Below are positions 44,333 through 53,509 of a DNA stretch of 64,000 bases, piece by piece. Position 1 is the stretch's first letter. Every line of letters starts with the position of its first letter. The stretch covers positions 1,736,001 to 1,800,000 of the forward strand of contig OZ246966.1 of NCBI GenBank assembly GCA_965232405.1. The letters run 5' to 3'. The notes under the pieces were generated by a model, which worked only from the letters and a program-made list of their open reading frames with translations, was not told the origin of the DNA and did no database searches. The position numbers and the translations under genes were made by a program. Source of the stretch: RCIO01 sp965232405 (GTDB lineage Bacteria; Pseudomonadota; Alphaproteobacteria; Rhizobiales; Rhizobiaceae).

Positions 44333-45676
44333 ATGGGCATCACTGAAATGACGACGCTTACCGCCGACCAGGAAATCGATCGGCTGATGTCGCGACATCA
44401 GAAAGGCATCGACCTTTCGCTCGACCGCATTCATCGCCTGCTTGATCGACTCGGCAATCCCGAGCAGCGCTTGCCGCCGGTCATCCACATTGCCGGCACC
44501 AACGGCAAGGGATCTGCTGCCGCGTTTTCGCGTGCACTGCTGGAAGCAGCGGGGCTGACGGTGCATGTGCACACCTCGCCACATCTGGTCGCATGGCATG
44601 AGCGCTACAGGCTGGGCGCCGAGGGCGGAGGCCGGCTGGTCTCGGATGCCGTCCTGGCAGACACGATCCACCGCGCGGCAGAGGCCAATGGCGACAATCC
44701 GGCAACGGTGTTCGAAATCCTAACCGCCGTCGCCTTCATGCTGTTTTCGGAACACCCGGCAGACGCCACCATCATGGAAGTAGGCCTCGGCGGCCGCTTC
44801 GATGCAACCAATGTCATCGAACGCCCGGCGGTTTCCCTGATCATGCCGATTTCGCTCGACCACGAAGCCTATCTTGGCGACCGGGTTGAGCTGATTGCCG
44901 TCGAGAAGGCCGGCATCATCAAACCCGGCGTGCCGGCTGTCATTGGCGCGCAGGACGAAACGGCGCGCGCGGTACTTGTCGAGACCGCGCAGCGGGTTGG
45001 CGCGCCGCTCATCGTTTACGGCACCGATTTCCTGGCGCACGAGGAAAACGGGCGGCTTGTCTACGAAGACGAATACGGGCTGATGGATCTGCGCCTTCCG
45101 CGGCTGAACGGCAGGCACCAGCTGGCCAATGCGGCGGCTTCGATTGCGGCGGTGCGCGCCGCAGGCTTTGCCATCGACCACCGCGCCGCCAACGAGGCGA
45201 TGCAGACCGTGGAGTGGCCGGGCCGGCTGCAGACCCTGCCCGCCGGGCGGTTGTGGGATCACGCGCCCGAAGGATCGGAAATCTGGATCGATGGCGGCCA
45301 CAATCCGGGCGCAAGCATCGTCATCGCCGAGGCGCTTGCGGGCGAGGAGGACAAGCTTTCGCGGCCGCTATTCCTGATTGCCGGCATGCTGAACACCAAG
45401 GATCAGGCAGGCTTTTTCCGGACGTTTGAGGGCATGGCGCGACACGTCTTCACCGTGCCCATCACTTCCAGCGATGCTGGCGTCGATCCGGCCGAACTGG
45501 CAGCACGTGCCTTCGAGGCGGGTCTGTCGGCCGAACCGGTGAGCTCGGTCGAAAACGCCCTCAAGCTTCTGCGCGACACCTGGGACGAGGAAGAGGAAGC
45601 GCCGCGCATCTTGATCTGCGGTTCGCTTTATCTGGTCGGCACCGTGCTTGAGGAAAACGGCACTCCGCCGAAATAG
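44333..45676 (+). CDS. folC: dihydrofolate synthase / folylpolyglutamate synthase
   Basis: A 447-residue Mur-ligase-like enzyme that adds glutamate to dihydropteroate and folates in the cytosol. HIAGTNGKGSAAAFSRALL near residue 50 is the ATP loop, TSPHLVAWHERYRL is the folate pocket, EVGLGGRFDATNVI and IDGGHNPGAS (metal) follow. The usual starts are the ATG at 44333 or at 44348 (MTTLTADQ). It follows accD by 31 bases and ends 15 bases before a hairpin. Confidence 0.96.
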   Translation: MGITEMTTLTADQEIDRLMSRHQKGIDLSLDRIHRLLDRLGNPEQRLPPVIHIAGTNGKGSAAAFSRALLEAAGLTVHVHTSPHLVAWHERYRLGAEGGGRLVSDAVLADTIHRAAEANGDNPATVFEILTAVAFMLFSEHPADATIMEVGLGGRFDATNVIERPAVSLIMPISLDHEAYLGDRVELIAVEKAGIIKPGVPAVIGAQDETARAVLVETAQRVGAPLIVYGTDFLAHEENGRLVYEDEYGLMDLRLPRLNGRHQLANAAASIAAVRAAGFAIDHRAANEAMQTVEWPGRLQTLPAGRLWDHAPEGSEIWIDGGHNPGASIVIAEALAGEEDKLSRPLFLIAGMLNTKDQAGFFRTFEGMARHVFTVPITSSDAGVDPAELAARAFEAGLSAEPVSSVENALKLLRDTWDEEEEAPRILICGSLYLVGTVLEENGTPPK

Positions 45677-45691
45677 ACTTCACCAAAGAAA

Positions 45692-45717
45692 AACGCGGCG
45701 GGAATACCCGCCGCGTT
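45692..45717. terminator. bidirectional terminator between folC and trxA
   Basis: AACGCGGCGGG and CCCGCCGCGTT make an 11-bp stem with an AATA loop. The minus-strand side runs into TTTTCTTT, so it mainly ends trxA; the plus side (CTTCATTTC) ends folC less strongly. The genes are convergent. Confidence 0.85.
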
Positions 45718-45742
45718 CTTCATTTCAAACCGCTAATTTGGG

Positions 45743-46066
45743 TCAGGCGACCGCGCCGCCGATCCAGGCCGAAAGCGCCGTCTTGGGTGCGGCGCCAACC
45801 TTCATGTCGGCCACTTCGCCGTTCTTGAACAGCATCAGGGTAGGGATCGAGCGCACGCCGTACTGGGCAGCCAGTTCGGGATTTTCGTCGATATTAAGCT
45901 TGGCGACCTTGATCTTGCCGTCCATTTCGGTCGCGATCTCTTCCAGCGAGGGCGAAATCATCTTGCACGGACCGCACCACTCGGCCCAGAAATCAACGAC
46001 GACGGGCTCGGCGGATTCCAGCACATCGGATTTGAAGCTGTTGTTGTCGACTGTAACGGTGGCCAT
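45743..46066 (-). CDS. trxA: thioredoxin
   Basis: A 107-residue dithiol reductase of the cytosol. The active site FWAEWCGPCKMISP is at residues 27-39, and cis-Pro is in SIPTLMLFKNGE near residue 75. Length and fold are standard. It lies 74 bases after addA in the same direction, as in other rhizobia, and is the last gene of the divL-addA run. ATG at 46066 follows GGAGGCGCT-type text. Confidence 0.98.
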   Translation of the reverse strand: MATVTVDNNSFKSDVLESAEPVVVDFWAEWCGPCKMISPSLEEIATEMDGKIKVAKLNIDENPELAAQYGVRSIPTLMLFKNGEVADMKVGAAPKTALSAWIGGAVA

Positions 46067-46140
46067 CGGGAGGCGCTCCTTGCGTTGCGTGTTGCACCAG
46101 ATGTGGTCGTTCGCGAGCGCCGCGTCAAGCCGACCATCGG

Positions 46141-49100
46141 TCACGGGACGGTGAGGCTCGCGAGCGCCGCGTCCAGTCGCTCGGCCGGCATTTCAATGAG
46201 CAGCGGCGTCTCGGTGAACAGCAGGGCGGCCGATACGGGTTTGTCCGGATAGATACGGCCGAGCAATGCGCGATAGACCGCGAGCTGCGCAACGTAGTTT
46301 TGCGGAACTTCCTCGATGTTGCGCGGCACAGTGCGGCCGGTCTTGTAGTCGACGATGAGGATCTCGGTTTCAGTCACGGCAAGCCGGTCGACCTTGCCGG
46401 ATACCGACCATTTCCGACCGCCCGCCTCCAACTCGCCCATGAGCGAGACTTCGGCACGTGAGCCGGGAGCAAACACGCGTGCAAAGGTCGGATCGGACAG
46501 AATCGCGTTGACCGATTCGCCCGCTCGGTGGCGCTCCGCTTCCGGCCAGCCGGCGCCGACATGATCGAGATAGCGGCTGGCGGCAAGTGCGCGGTCTCGC
46601 TCCGGCATTGCCGGAAGAAGCTGCAGCAACCGGTGGATCGCCGTGCCGCGCGCAAGCGCCAGTGACGGCTCGATGTCGGGTTCAAGGACCGGTGAAACAG
46701 TGGAGACAACAGGCCCGCGCTCGTCGTCGAGCGCATAGCCGGTGCCCGACGGGCGCAGCGCACGCGGCGTCTCAATCGGTGGCGGCACCGGTTTGCGCAG
46801 TTCGGCGGGCAGCGGCGGCGATAGGACTGGCTCCGCCGCGTCTTCAGCTTCGGGCGCCACTGCGCCGTCCCGCGTGTAGCGAAACCGCAATACCGGCGCG
46901 CAGGCTTGAGGTGTTTCCAATGTTTCGGTGAATTCCGATCCGCCCAATGCTGCTTCGACCATCGAATGCCAAGACAGGGCCGGTTTGCCGCGAACGCCAT
47001 GATGGCCGCAGACGATCAGCCGGTCCTCTGCGCGGGTCATGCCGACATAAAGCAGGCGGCGATATTCCTCTTCCGCCGCATCCTTGATGGCAGCGCCTCT
47101 GTCACGCGCGAAGGGATTGGCGGAACCGGAGCCTGCCCGCCAGAGGAAGCCATCGCCGCGCCACAACCCGGTCCGCGATGGAAACGGGACAAGCGTGGGC
47201 AAATGCTGGGCATGAAACGGCTCGCTGCCTGGATCGACCAGAAACACGACCGGCGCTTCCAGGCCCTTGGAGGCATGCACCGTCATGATGCGGACCTCGT
47301 CGCGGCTCTGATCCATCTCCCGCTTGATCTCGGGCGCCGCCTCGTCAAGCGCCGCCAGCAGCGCCTCAAGCCCGTCGCCGCCGGTCTGCTCGATGGCGAG
47401 GCAGAAGCTAAGGAATTCGTCGATGATGTCGCCGGCCTCCGCGCCGAGCCTGGCCACCAGTTTGGCGCGTGCGCCGGTGCGGCCGGGCTCGCCTGCCAGT
47501 ACGCCGGCATAGAACTCGAACACCGGCCTGAAAGCAGCCTCGTTGCGCCAGTCTTCCAGCGTGGAGACGATGTCCGCGATCTGTTTGTTTTCCTGCAAAC
47601 GTGTACGCATCGCCGCAAAGAGCGAAACCTTGCCGCGCCCGTGCGCCAGATGAAAAAGGTCGTCGTCGGTGAGGCCGAATATCGGGCTGCGCAGGAGGGC
47701 TGCGAGCGATAGATCGTCTTCCGGCTGCTGGACAAAACGGGCGATGGCCAAGAGGTCCTTCACCGCGATATGGCCCGTCAACGCCAGCCGGTCAGCGCCG
47801 GCCACCGGGATTTCGCGACCCGGATCCTTGAGCGCCCTTGTCAGCGCGTGGACGAAGCTGCCACGCTTTCGCACCAGCACCAGAATGTCGCCGGGTCCGA
47901 CCTTGCGGCCCCTGCCCTCGAGTATCTCGCCATTCTTCAACCAGCCGTCGATCGTGTCGGCAATCGCATCTGCAAGCCTGACAGATGGCGCCGTTGCGTG
48001 ATCGACGGGCTTCGTCCAGTCGTCCTCGTCGTCCACTTCTTCGGGCCCGAGCGACGACCAAAGCTCGACATAGCCCGGTTCGCCGGTACGGACGCTGTCA
48101 TGAGTGATGTCGAGATCGTCTCGCGTCAGGCCCTTTCGCCGGTCTTCGTCGGCAAACACCAGATCGACAGCCTTGAGCACATCGTCGGTGGAGCGGAAGG
48201 AGCGGGTCAGCCGGACGCGCTCGAATTCCGCATTCGCGCCCGCAACCTTTTGCGAGAACTCGTGGCCGCTTTCCTCGAAGGCGGCAGGCTCAGCACCCTG
48301 GAATGAATATATCGACTGCTTCTCGTCGCCGACGGCGAAGATGGTGCGCAGCGTGTTGTCGTGCGCGCCCTGACCGGAAAAGAACTCGGCCGCCAGCTTC
48401 TTCACCACTTGCCACTGGTCCGGGCTGGTGTCCTGTGCCTCATCGATCAGAATGTGGTCGATGCCCTGATCCAGCTTGTACTGGACCCAGGCGCTGGCTT
48501 CGTCACGCGACAGAAGCGCGGCCGTGCGCCCGATCAGATCGTTGAAGTCGAGGAAGCCGCGTGCGCTCTTGATGCGTTCGTAACGCGCGACCAGCCAGTC
48601 GGCTATCGTCAGCGCCGAACCGGTGGCCTCAACCATACGAAACAGCGCCAGACGATCGCGGGCTTCGATGATGGCGCTTGCCGCCTGCGCATAACGGTCG
48701 GGAAGTTCAGGCAGGCGCGCAACAAGGCCCTTCGTAAGAGCAGAGGAGCCATAGGGTTCACCCTTGGCGGTCAGAAGGCCGCTCGCTGCTAGTTCAAGTC
48801 GCCGGACTGGGTTCTCTTCGCGGAAGGCAGCTGCGAGATGCGGCAGGATATCATCGGCGAAACGGGCAGCTGCGATACCTTCCACCGCCTCGCGAATTGC
48901 ATCGACATAGCTCTTGTCGAAACCCGGCAGTGGCCAGGCCGCACCTGCGATGCTTTCCTCGGTGTCGGAGGCCGTGAACCCGAACTCTTCACGGAGAGCG
49001 CCAAAACGTGGGACTTCATTGGCACGGATCTCGGCAATGAAGGCCCGCAGCCCGTCGCGCCAGCGCACGATCTCCGACAACAGCGAATCCAGCCCCGCCT

Positions 49101-49674
49101 CGCCGGCGATCTCAAGCACGTCTGCGAAAGCCTCGGCCAGTTCGGGATCGAGGCCGCCCGCGGCCCCGGCAACCATGTCGCGACGTGCCTCGGCAATCAG
49201 CGCGGCTTCCTGCTGGGCATCGAGCAATTCGAAATGGCCGGCGATATTGGCCTCCAGCGGGAATTGCTGCAGCACCGCCTCACAGAAGGCATGGATGGTC
49301 TGGATTTTCAGCCCGCCCGGCGTCTCCAGCGCGCGGGCGAAAAGCCGCCGCGCCTCGGCAACCTGGTCGGTGTTAGCGCGCTTTCCGGTCAGCGCCGTGA
49401 TGGCTTCGCCGAGCTTGCCATCGTCCATCAGCGCCCAGGCGGCGAGATCGCGAAAGACGCGGTTGGCCATGTTGGCGGCGGCGGCGCGCGTATAGGTCAG
49501 GCACAACACCTTGGACGGCTCGCAGCCGTCGAGCAAAAGCCGCACGACGCGCTGCGACAGAACATGGGTCTTGCCCGAGCCGGCATGAGCCGACACCCAG
49601 GCCGACAGTTCAGGGTCGGCCGCGCGCGCCTGCCTGCGGACCGTCTCATCGGGAACGTTGCGGGCGCGCGTCAT
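46141..49674 (-). CDS. addA: double-strand break repair helicase-nuclease AddA
   Basis: A 1177-residue UvrD-like helicase with a C-terminal nuclease, the RecB-like half of AddAB, which processes broken DNA ends for RecA. Walker A SAHAGSGKTHVLSQ is near residue 29; ILIDEAQDTSPDQW (motif II), FAVGDEKQSIYSFQGA (III) and IMTVHASKGLEAPVV (V region) follow. The nuclease motif ILIVDYKTGRTVP lies near residue 1115. Its ATG at 49674 overlaps the addB stop (ATGA). Confidence 0.97.
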   Translation of the reverse strand: MTRARNVPDETVRRQARAADPELSAWVSAHAGSGKTHVLSQRVVRLLLDGCEPSKVLCLTYTRAAAANMANRVFRDLAAWALMDDGKLGEAITALTGKRANTDQVAEARRLFARALETPGGLKIQTIHAFCEAVLQQFPLEANIAGHFELLDAQQEAALIAEARRDMVAGAAGGLDPELAEAFADVLEIAGEAGLDSLLSEIVRWRDGLRAFIAEIRANEVPRFGALREEFGFTASDTEESIAGAAWPLPGFDKSYVDAIREAVEGIAAARFADDILPHLAAAFREENPVRRLELAASGLLTAKGEPYGSSALTKGLVARLPELPDRYAQAASAIIEARDRLALFRMVEATGSALTIADWLVARYERIKSARGFLDFNDLIGRTAALLSRDEASAWVQYKLDQGIDHILIDEAQDTSPDQWQVVKKLAAEFFSGQGAHDNTLRTIFAVGDEKQSIYSFQGAEPAAFEESGHEFSQKVAGANAEFERVRLTRSFRSTDDVLKAVDLVFADEDRRKGLTRDDLDITHDSVRTGEPGYVELWSSLGPEEVDDEDDWTKPVDHATAPSVRLADAIADTIDGWLKNGEILEGRGRKVGPGDILVLVRKRGSFVHALTRALKDPGREIPVAGADRLALTGHIAVKDLLAIARFVQQPEDDLSLAALLRSPIFGLTDDDLFHLAHGRGKVSLFAAMRTRLQENKQIADIVSTLEDWRNEAAFRPVFEFYAGVLAGEPGRTGARAKLVARLGAEAGDIIDEFLSFCLAIEQTGGDGLEALLAALDEAAPEIKREMDQSRDEVRIMTVHASKGLEAPVVFLVDPGSEPFHAQHLPTLVPFPSRTGLWRGDGFLWRAGSGSANPFARDRGAAIKDAAEEEYRRLLYVGMTRAEDRLIVCGHHGVRGKPALSWHSMVEAALGGSEFTETLETPQACAPVLRFRYTRDGAVAPEAEDAAEPVLSPPLPAELRKPVPPPIETPRALRPSGTGYALDDERGPVVSTVSPVLEPDIEPSLALARGTAIHRLLQLLPAMPERDRALAASRYLDHVGAGWPEAERHRAGESVNAILSDPTFARVFAPGSRAEVSLMGELEAGGRKWSVSGKVDRLAVTETEILIVDYKTGRTVPRNIEEVPQNYVAQLAVYRALLGRIYPDKPVSAALLFTETPLLIEMPAERLDAALASLTVP

Positions 49675-52600
49675 TCGCCAGCCTCCCCGCCACCCGACGC
49701 CGACCATTCGAGCACGCGTGCCAGATGGTCGTAATCGCCCTCGGTATCGCCCTCCCGGAAGGGCAGAGCCCTAGATATGTAGCCGTTCGATTCGATACCG
49801 TAATGAGCGACAAGCAGTTCCAGCCGCCGCCAGGCGTCAGCGGCAAGGGCGCTTGCCGCGACCCTGTTCCTACGGAATTCGAGTATCGATTCTTCCTTGA
49901 CCTCGCCATTGGGCCGCAGCCGCACATAGGCGAGTTCCCGCAGGCTTCGCGTGCCAGCGTCGGCGAATGCGCCGCGCTCCAGAAGCGCTGCTTCCAGCGC
50001 AAGCTGAGGCGACAAGAGAGTGTGCGCCTGGGTCCGGGACGGGTAAGAACCTGTCTTGTAATCGAGAATGTCGGCTTCGCCGCCGAACATGATGTCGATA
50101 CGGTCGGCCCGTCCATGCAGCGTCGCGCCCGTCGTTCCAATCGACAGAGGATCGGCCTCTGCCTCTGTCAGACGGCGCTCGATGTTCCGCGGGCGGACAT
50201 CACGTTCCCAATCGACAATTCCGCCTGCCAGCGCGGCAAAGCGCGGCCACCATACGGCCTCGACATCGGGCGGCAGTGTGGCAGCGTCAAACAGCGTGCG
50301 CGCCGTCGCCAGGAGCCGGCCTTCGGCGCCGTCATCGCGCGGATCGCCTCCGGAACGGATGAATTCGTGCAGAATGTCGTGAAACAGCGTGCCGCGTTCC
50401 GCCGCGCCCGGATCGCGGATCAGCGGCTCGAGCGGCCTCAATTTGAGAACCCGTCTTGCATAGACCGCATAAGGATCGCGGCGCAGCGTCTCGATCTCGG
50501 TGACGGAAAACCCGTCGGGGCGCGCTTCGACCGGCGGTGTCGGGCAGGGTCGGACGATTGCGGGAATCGTTGGAAGCCGGTCGATCTGCTGGGCCCAGTG
50601 AATGAGCGTAGCGCCCCGAGCGCGCAATTCGGCTGCGCGCTCCCCGCCGATATAAGTCAAAAGCCGCTGCAACCAGCGCGAGGCCACGGCCGGCGCTCCG
50701 CCTGAACGGACGGCGCGCGTGAGCACGACCTCGCCCATGCCCGACGCCATCCAGAAATCATGCGCGGCCTGCCCGATGCGCCGCTCCGGGGGCTCCAGAT
50801 CGAGGCCCGATTTCATCAGCCTGGACATGAAACGGTCTGCGTCGGCGCGTTGAGGCCAGCTCGCTTCGTTGAGACCGCCAAGCACGAGCGTGTCGACGTG
50901 TTGCAGCCGCGCTTCCAACGCGCCCCAGATGAAAACGCGCGGATCAGCGCCCGCCGGCGGCTTAACGGTTATGACCGCCATCAATGCTGCCAGCATGGCC
51001 GGCCACTCGGCGGCCGGGAAGAAAAGCTGCGTCGACGACCCGAGCAGGTTGCGCAGGAACGAAACCAGCGCCTCGCCGCCATCGCCGGCATAAAGACCGG
51101 AAAGGCTACCGTCCTCGTCTCTTCCCAGTTCTTCCAGAGCCGTCACGGTCGCATGCGCGATCCGAGAGAGATCGGTTTCAGCTTCCGCACGTATTTCGAC
51201 TAGCGGCCTAACCGCCTGCGCCGCGGCTTGCGCCAGGGCAACGGCACCGTCGATCGCCTCATCGTCAAGACGCGAAAACCAGAACGGCGTGCGGGTTTCA
51301 GGATCTCTCAACGTGTTGAGGCGCGAACGAACCAGATCGGGCAAGGTGCCAATGTCAGGGCGTCCCGTGCCGCCGCGCAGCGCCAGCAGCTCGAGCGTTT
51401 CGACAGCGTGCCGGGCCCTCGGCCGAGACATGCCACAAAACAGGAGCGGATTCTTCAACAGCGACAGCAAGGCCACCGGGTCGCCCGGCGTTAGGGTGGT
51501 TTCGACAAGGCGCGCCAGAAGCGCGGCGGCCGGAAAATGCGCCAGCGGTCGGCCACCGGAATCATCGGCTGTGATTCCGAAACGACGAAGCTCGACCGCG
51601 ACACGTCTTGCCAGCGCACGGTCAGGAGTGACCAGCGCTGCGCTGCGCCGGTCCTCGACCGCGCGCCGCAATGCAACAGCGATTGCGAGCGCCTCTTCGT
51701 GTTCGTTGGCTGCCTCGACCACCGAGACGCCAGCCAGCGAATCACCGCGTGACAGCACAGATGCGGTTTCGCGCGCGGCAGCCCACTCATCGGTCGTCTC
51801 GGCCGGGCGCATCGCTTCGCCGATCATGCGCGTGCGGGCCTCGATTGCAGGTGAGCGCTTGCCTATTTCATCGATTTCGGAGCGCTCTATACCCAGCCGC
51901 CTGATCAATCTCGCCAGACCGAACTGGGGATGCCCCAGCGTGGAGGGGTGGCGTGGCACCCGCTCCAACACCTCCCAGGAGCGCGCATCCATGCCCAGAT
52001 CGAGACCAGGCAGCACAACGGCGCCACGTGGCAGTTTGGCGATAGCCTCGAGCAGTCTGGCGGTAGCAGGTATCGAGCCGGTGGAACCCGCCGCGATCAC
52101 CGGCCCCGCCGGCGGGTTGCGCTTCAGCCGAGCCGTTTCGGCGTCGATCATGGCCGTCAGGTGCGCGCCCGGGCTCGACAGCCCCCGCGATTGAAGTTCG
52201 GCTGGGAAATGTTCGGTGACGATTGCGAGGAAATCGAGTGTCACCTGCCACCAGCCGGCCAGATCCGCCGGCACGAGGTCGGCGAGGCGCGACCAGTCCG
52301 CGCCCTCGATTTCAACCTCGTCCATGAGCCTCGCGAGATCGCGCGCCAGCCAGATGGCATCGGCGCCGGAAGCCGGAACAACGACATCCTCGCCGTAGCG
52401 GGACCGGATATGCGCCGGCAACCGGCTTTTCCATGCCTGCACCAACGGCGCCAGAACCAGAATGCGGTCGAGCCCGCCAATCGGCGGTTCAAGATCGAGC
52501 ACCTCGGATGCTGCCGGATCGAACGCGCCGATATCCTCCTCGAACTCGCCCAGCGGGCGGATCAGCGGCAGGATCGCCGCCTCACCCCCGAGCCTGCCAA

Positions 52601-52793
52601 GGAATGCTGCGCGAAGCTCGCGCGCGGCGCGGCGCGTCGGCACGAAAATCGTTATGTCGGCCAGTGCCAGCGGACCGTAGGATACGCCATCGCCCGAAAC
52701 CAGTTCGCCGGCCAGCACCGCGTCCACCAGCGTCGGCAGGAAGGGCACACCTGCCGGAATGGAGAAGACATTGGGCCGGGCGGAGCCGGTCAT
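49671..52793 (-). CDS. addB: double-strand break repair protein AddB
   Basis: A 1040-residue partner of AddA. The N-terminal half is an inactivated helicase-like scaffold: STGSIPATARLLEAIAKLP and VVLPGLDLGMDARSWE are the alphaproteobacterial AddB pattern. The C-terminal PD-(D/E)XK nuclease has ADILDYKTGSYPSRTQ near residue 950, so both subunits have nuclease residues. Cys ligands for an iron-sulfur cluster, found in Firmicutes AddB, are not seen. Its ATG overlaps the murU stop (ATGA). Confidence 0.96.
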   Translation of the reverse strand: MTGSARPNVFSIPAGVPFLPTLVDAVLAGELVSGDGVSYGPLALADITIFVPTRRAARELRAAFLGRLGGEAAILPLIRPLGEFEEDIGAFDPAASEVLDLEPPIGGLDRILVLAPLVQAWKSRLPAHIRSRYGEDVVVPASGADAIWLARDLARLMDEVEIEGADWSRLADLVPADLAGWWQVTLDFLAIVTEHFPAELQSRGLSSPGAHLTAMIDAETARLKRNPPAGPVIAAGSTGSIPATARLLEAIAKLPRGAVVLPGLDLGMDARSWEVLERVPRHPSTLGHPQFGLARLIRRLGIERSEIDEIGKRSPAIEARTRMIGEAMRPAETTDEWAAARETASVLSRGDSLAGVSVVEAANEHEEALAIAVALRRAVEDRRSAALVTPDRALARRVAVELRRFGITADDSGGRPLAHFPAAALLARLVETTLTPGDPVALLSLLKNPLLFCGMSRPRARHAVETLELLALRGGTGRPDIGTLPDLVRSRLNTLRDPETRTPFWFSRLDDEAIDGAVALAQAAAQAVRPLVEIRAEAETDLSRIAHATVTALEELGRDEDGSLSGLYAGDGGEALVSFLRNLLGSSTQLFFPAAEWPAMLAALMAVITVKPPAGADPRVFIWGALEARLQHVDTLVLGGLNEASWPQRADADRFMSRLMKSGLDLEPPERRIGQAAHDFWMASGMGEVVLTRAVRSGGAPAVASRWLQRLLTYIGGERAAELRARGATLIHWAQQIDRLPTIPAIVRPCPTPPVEARPDGFSVTEIETLRRDPYAVYARRVLKLRPLEPLIRDPGAAERGTLFHDILHEFIRSGGDPRDDGAEGRLLATARTLFDAATLPPDVEAVWWPRFAALAGGIVDWERDVRPRNIERRLTEAEADPLSIGTTGATLHGRADRIDIMFGGEADILDYKTGSYPSRTQAHTLLSPQLALEAALLERGAFADAGTRSLRELAYVRLRPNGEVKEESILEFRRNRVAASALAADAWRRLELLVAHYGIESNGYISRALPFREGDTEGDYDHLARVLEWSASGGGEAGE

Positions 52794-53509
52794 ATCCCTG
52801 CGGAATGGCTGGCTACGGCCGCTTCCGCGTCCGCGATCGCCCCCGGTGTGCCAACGGTGATCCAGTGACCTTTCATGCGATGGCCGAACAGCCGGCCACC
52901 CTCAATGGCACGATCGAAATAGGCGTTAAGCGAATGCGGCTCCGGTCTTGCACTTGCAAAGATGCGCGGATGGAGAATGGCTGCCCCGGCATAGACATAC
53001 CCCTCGGGAGCGCCGGCTGCGCGCGCAAGGCGGCTATCGTCCGTCATCAGGAAATCGGTTCCCCCGGAATGCCCGGTGGCGCTGGCAATGTCGGTGAGCA
53101 TGAGGAGAATATCCATGTGCTCCGCATCCCAGGCAAGGGCAAGGTCGGCGAGATTATTGTCACCGCCGACCCAGAACGTATCCGCGTTGAGAACATAGAT
53201 GGGCGCATCACCCAGCAGCGGCAACGCGTTGACGATGCCGCCCGCCGAATCGAGCAAACGGTCGCGCTCGTCCGAAATCAGCGTTTCCGGCCAGGTGCGG
53301 CTTTTCAGATGGGCTATCAAGAGGGGTGCCAGATGGTGCACGTTGACCACAGCACGCTTCACGCCGGCCGCCGCCAGCGCGTCGAGGCCCCAATCGATCA
53401 GCGGTTTGCCGGCGATCTCGACCAACGGCTTGGGGATCGTGTCGGTGATCGGCCGCATACGCTTGCCAAGCCCCGCGGCAAGAACCATTGCCGTTTCGGG
53501 CGTGCTCAT
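52790..53509 (-). CDS. murU: N-acetylmuramate alpha-1-phosphate uridylyltransferase
   Basis: A 239-residue nucleotidyltransferase. MVLAAGLGKRMRPITDTIPKPLVEIAGKPLIDW is the start of the NTP-binding fold; VLNADTFW near residue 105 holds the metal Asp; HWITVGTPGAIADAE is the C-terminal end. MurU turns MurNAc-1-phosphate into UDP-MurNAc for cell-wall recycling. The adjacent tsaE-amgK gene supplies the kinase, as in the Pseudomonas and rhizobial pathway. The ATG at 53509, overlapping the previous stop by 4 bases, is preferred over that at 53518. Confidence 0.9.
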   Translation of the reverse strand: MSTPETAMVLAAGLGKRMRPITDTIPKPLVEIAGKPLIDWGLDALAAAGVKRAVVNVHHLAPLLIAHLKSRTWPETLISDERDRLLDSAGGIVNALPLLGDAPIYVLNADTFWVGGDNNLADLALAWDAEHMDILLMLTDIASATGHSGGTDFLMTDDSRLARAAGAPEGYVYAGAAILHPRIFASARPEPHSLNAYFDRAIEGGRLFGHRMKGHWITVGTPGAIADAEAAVASHSAGI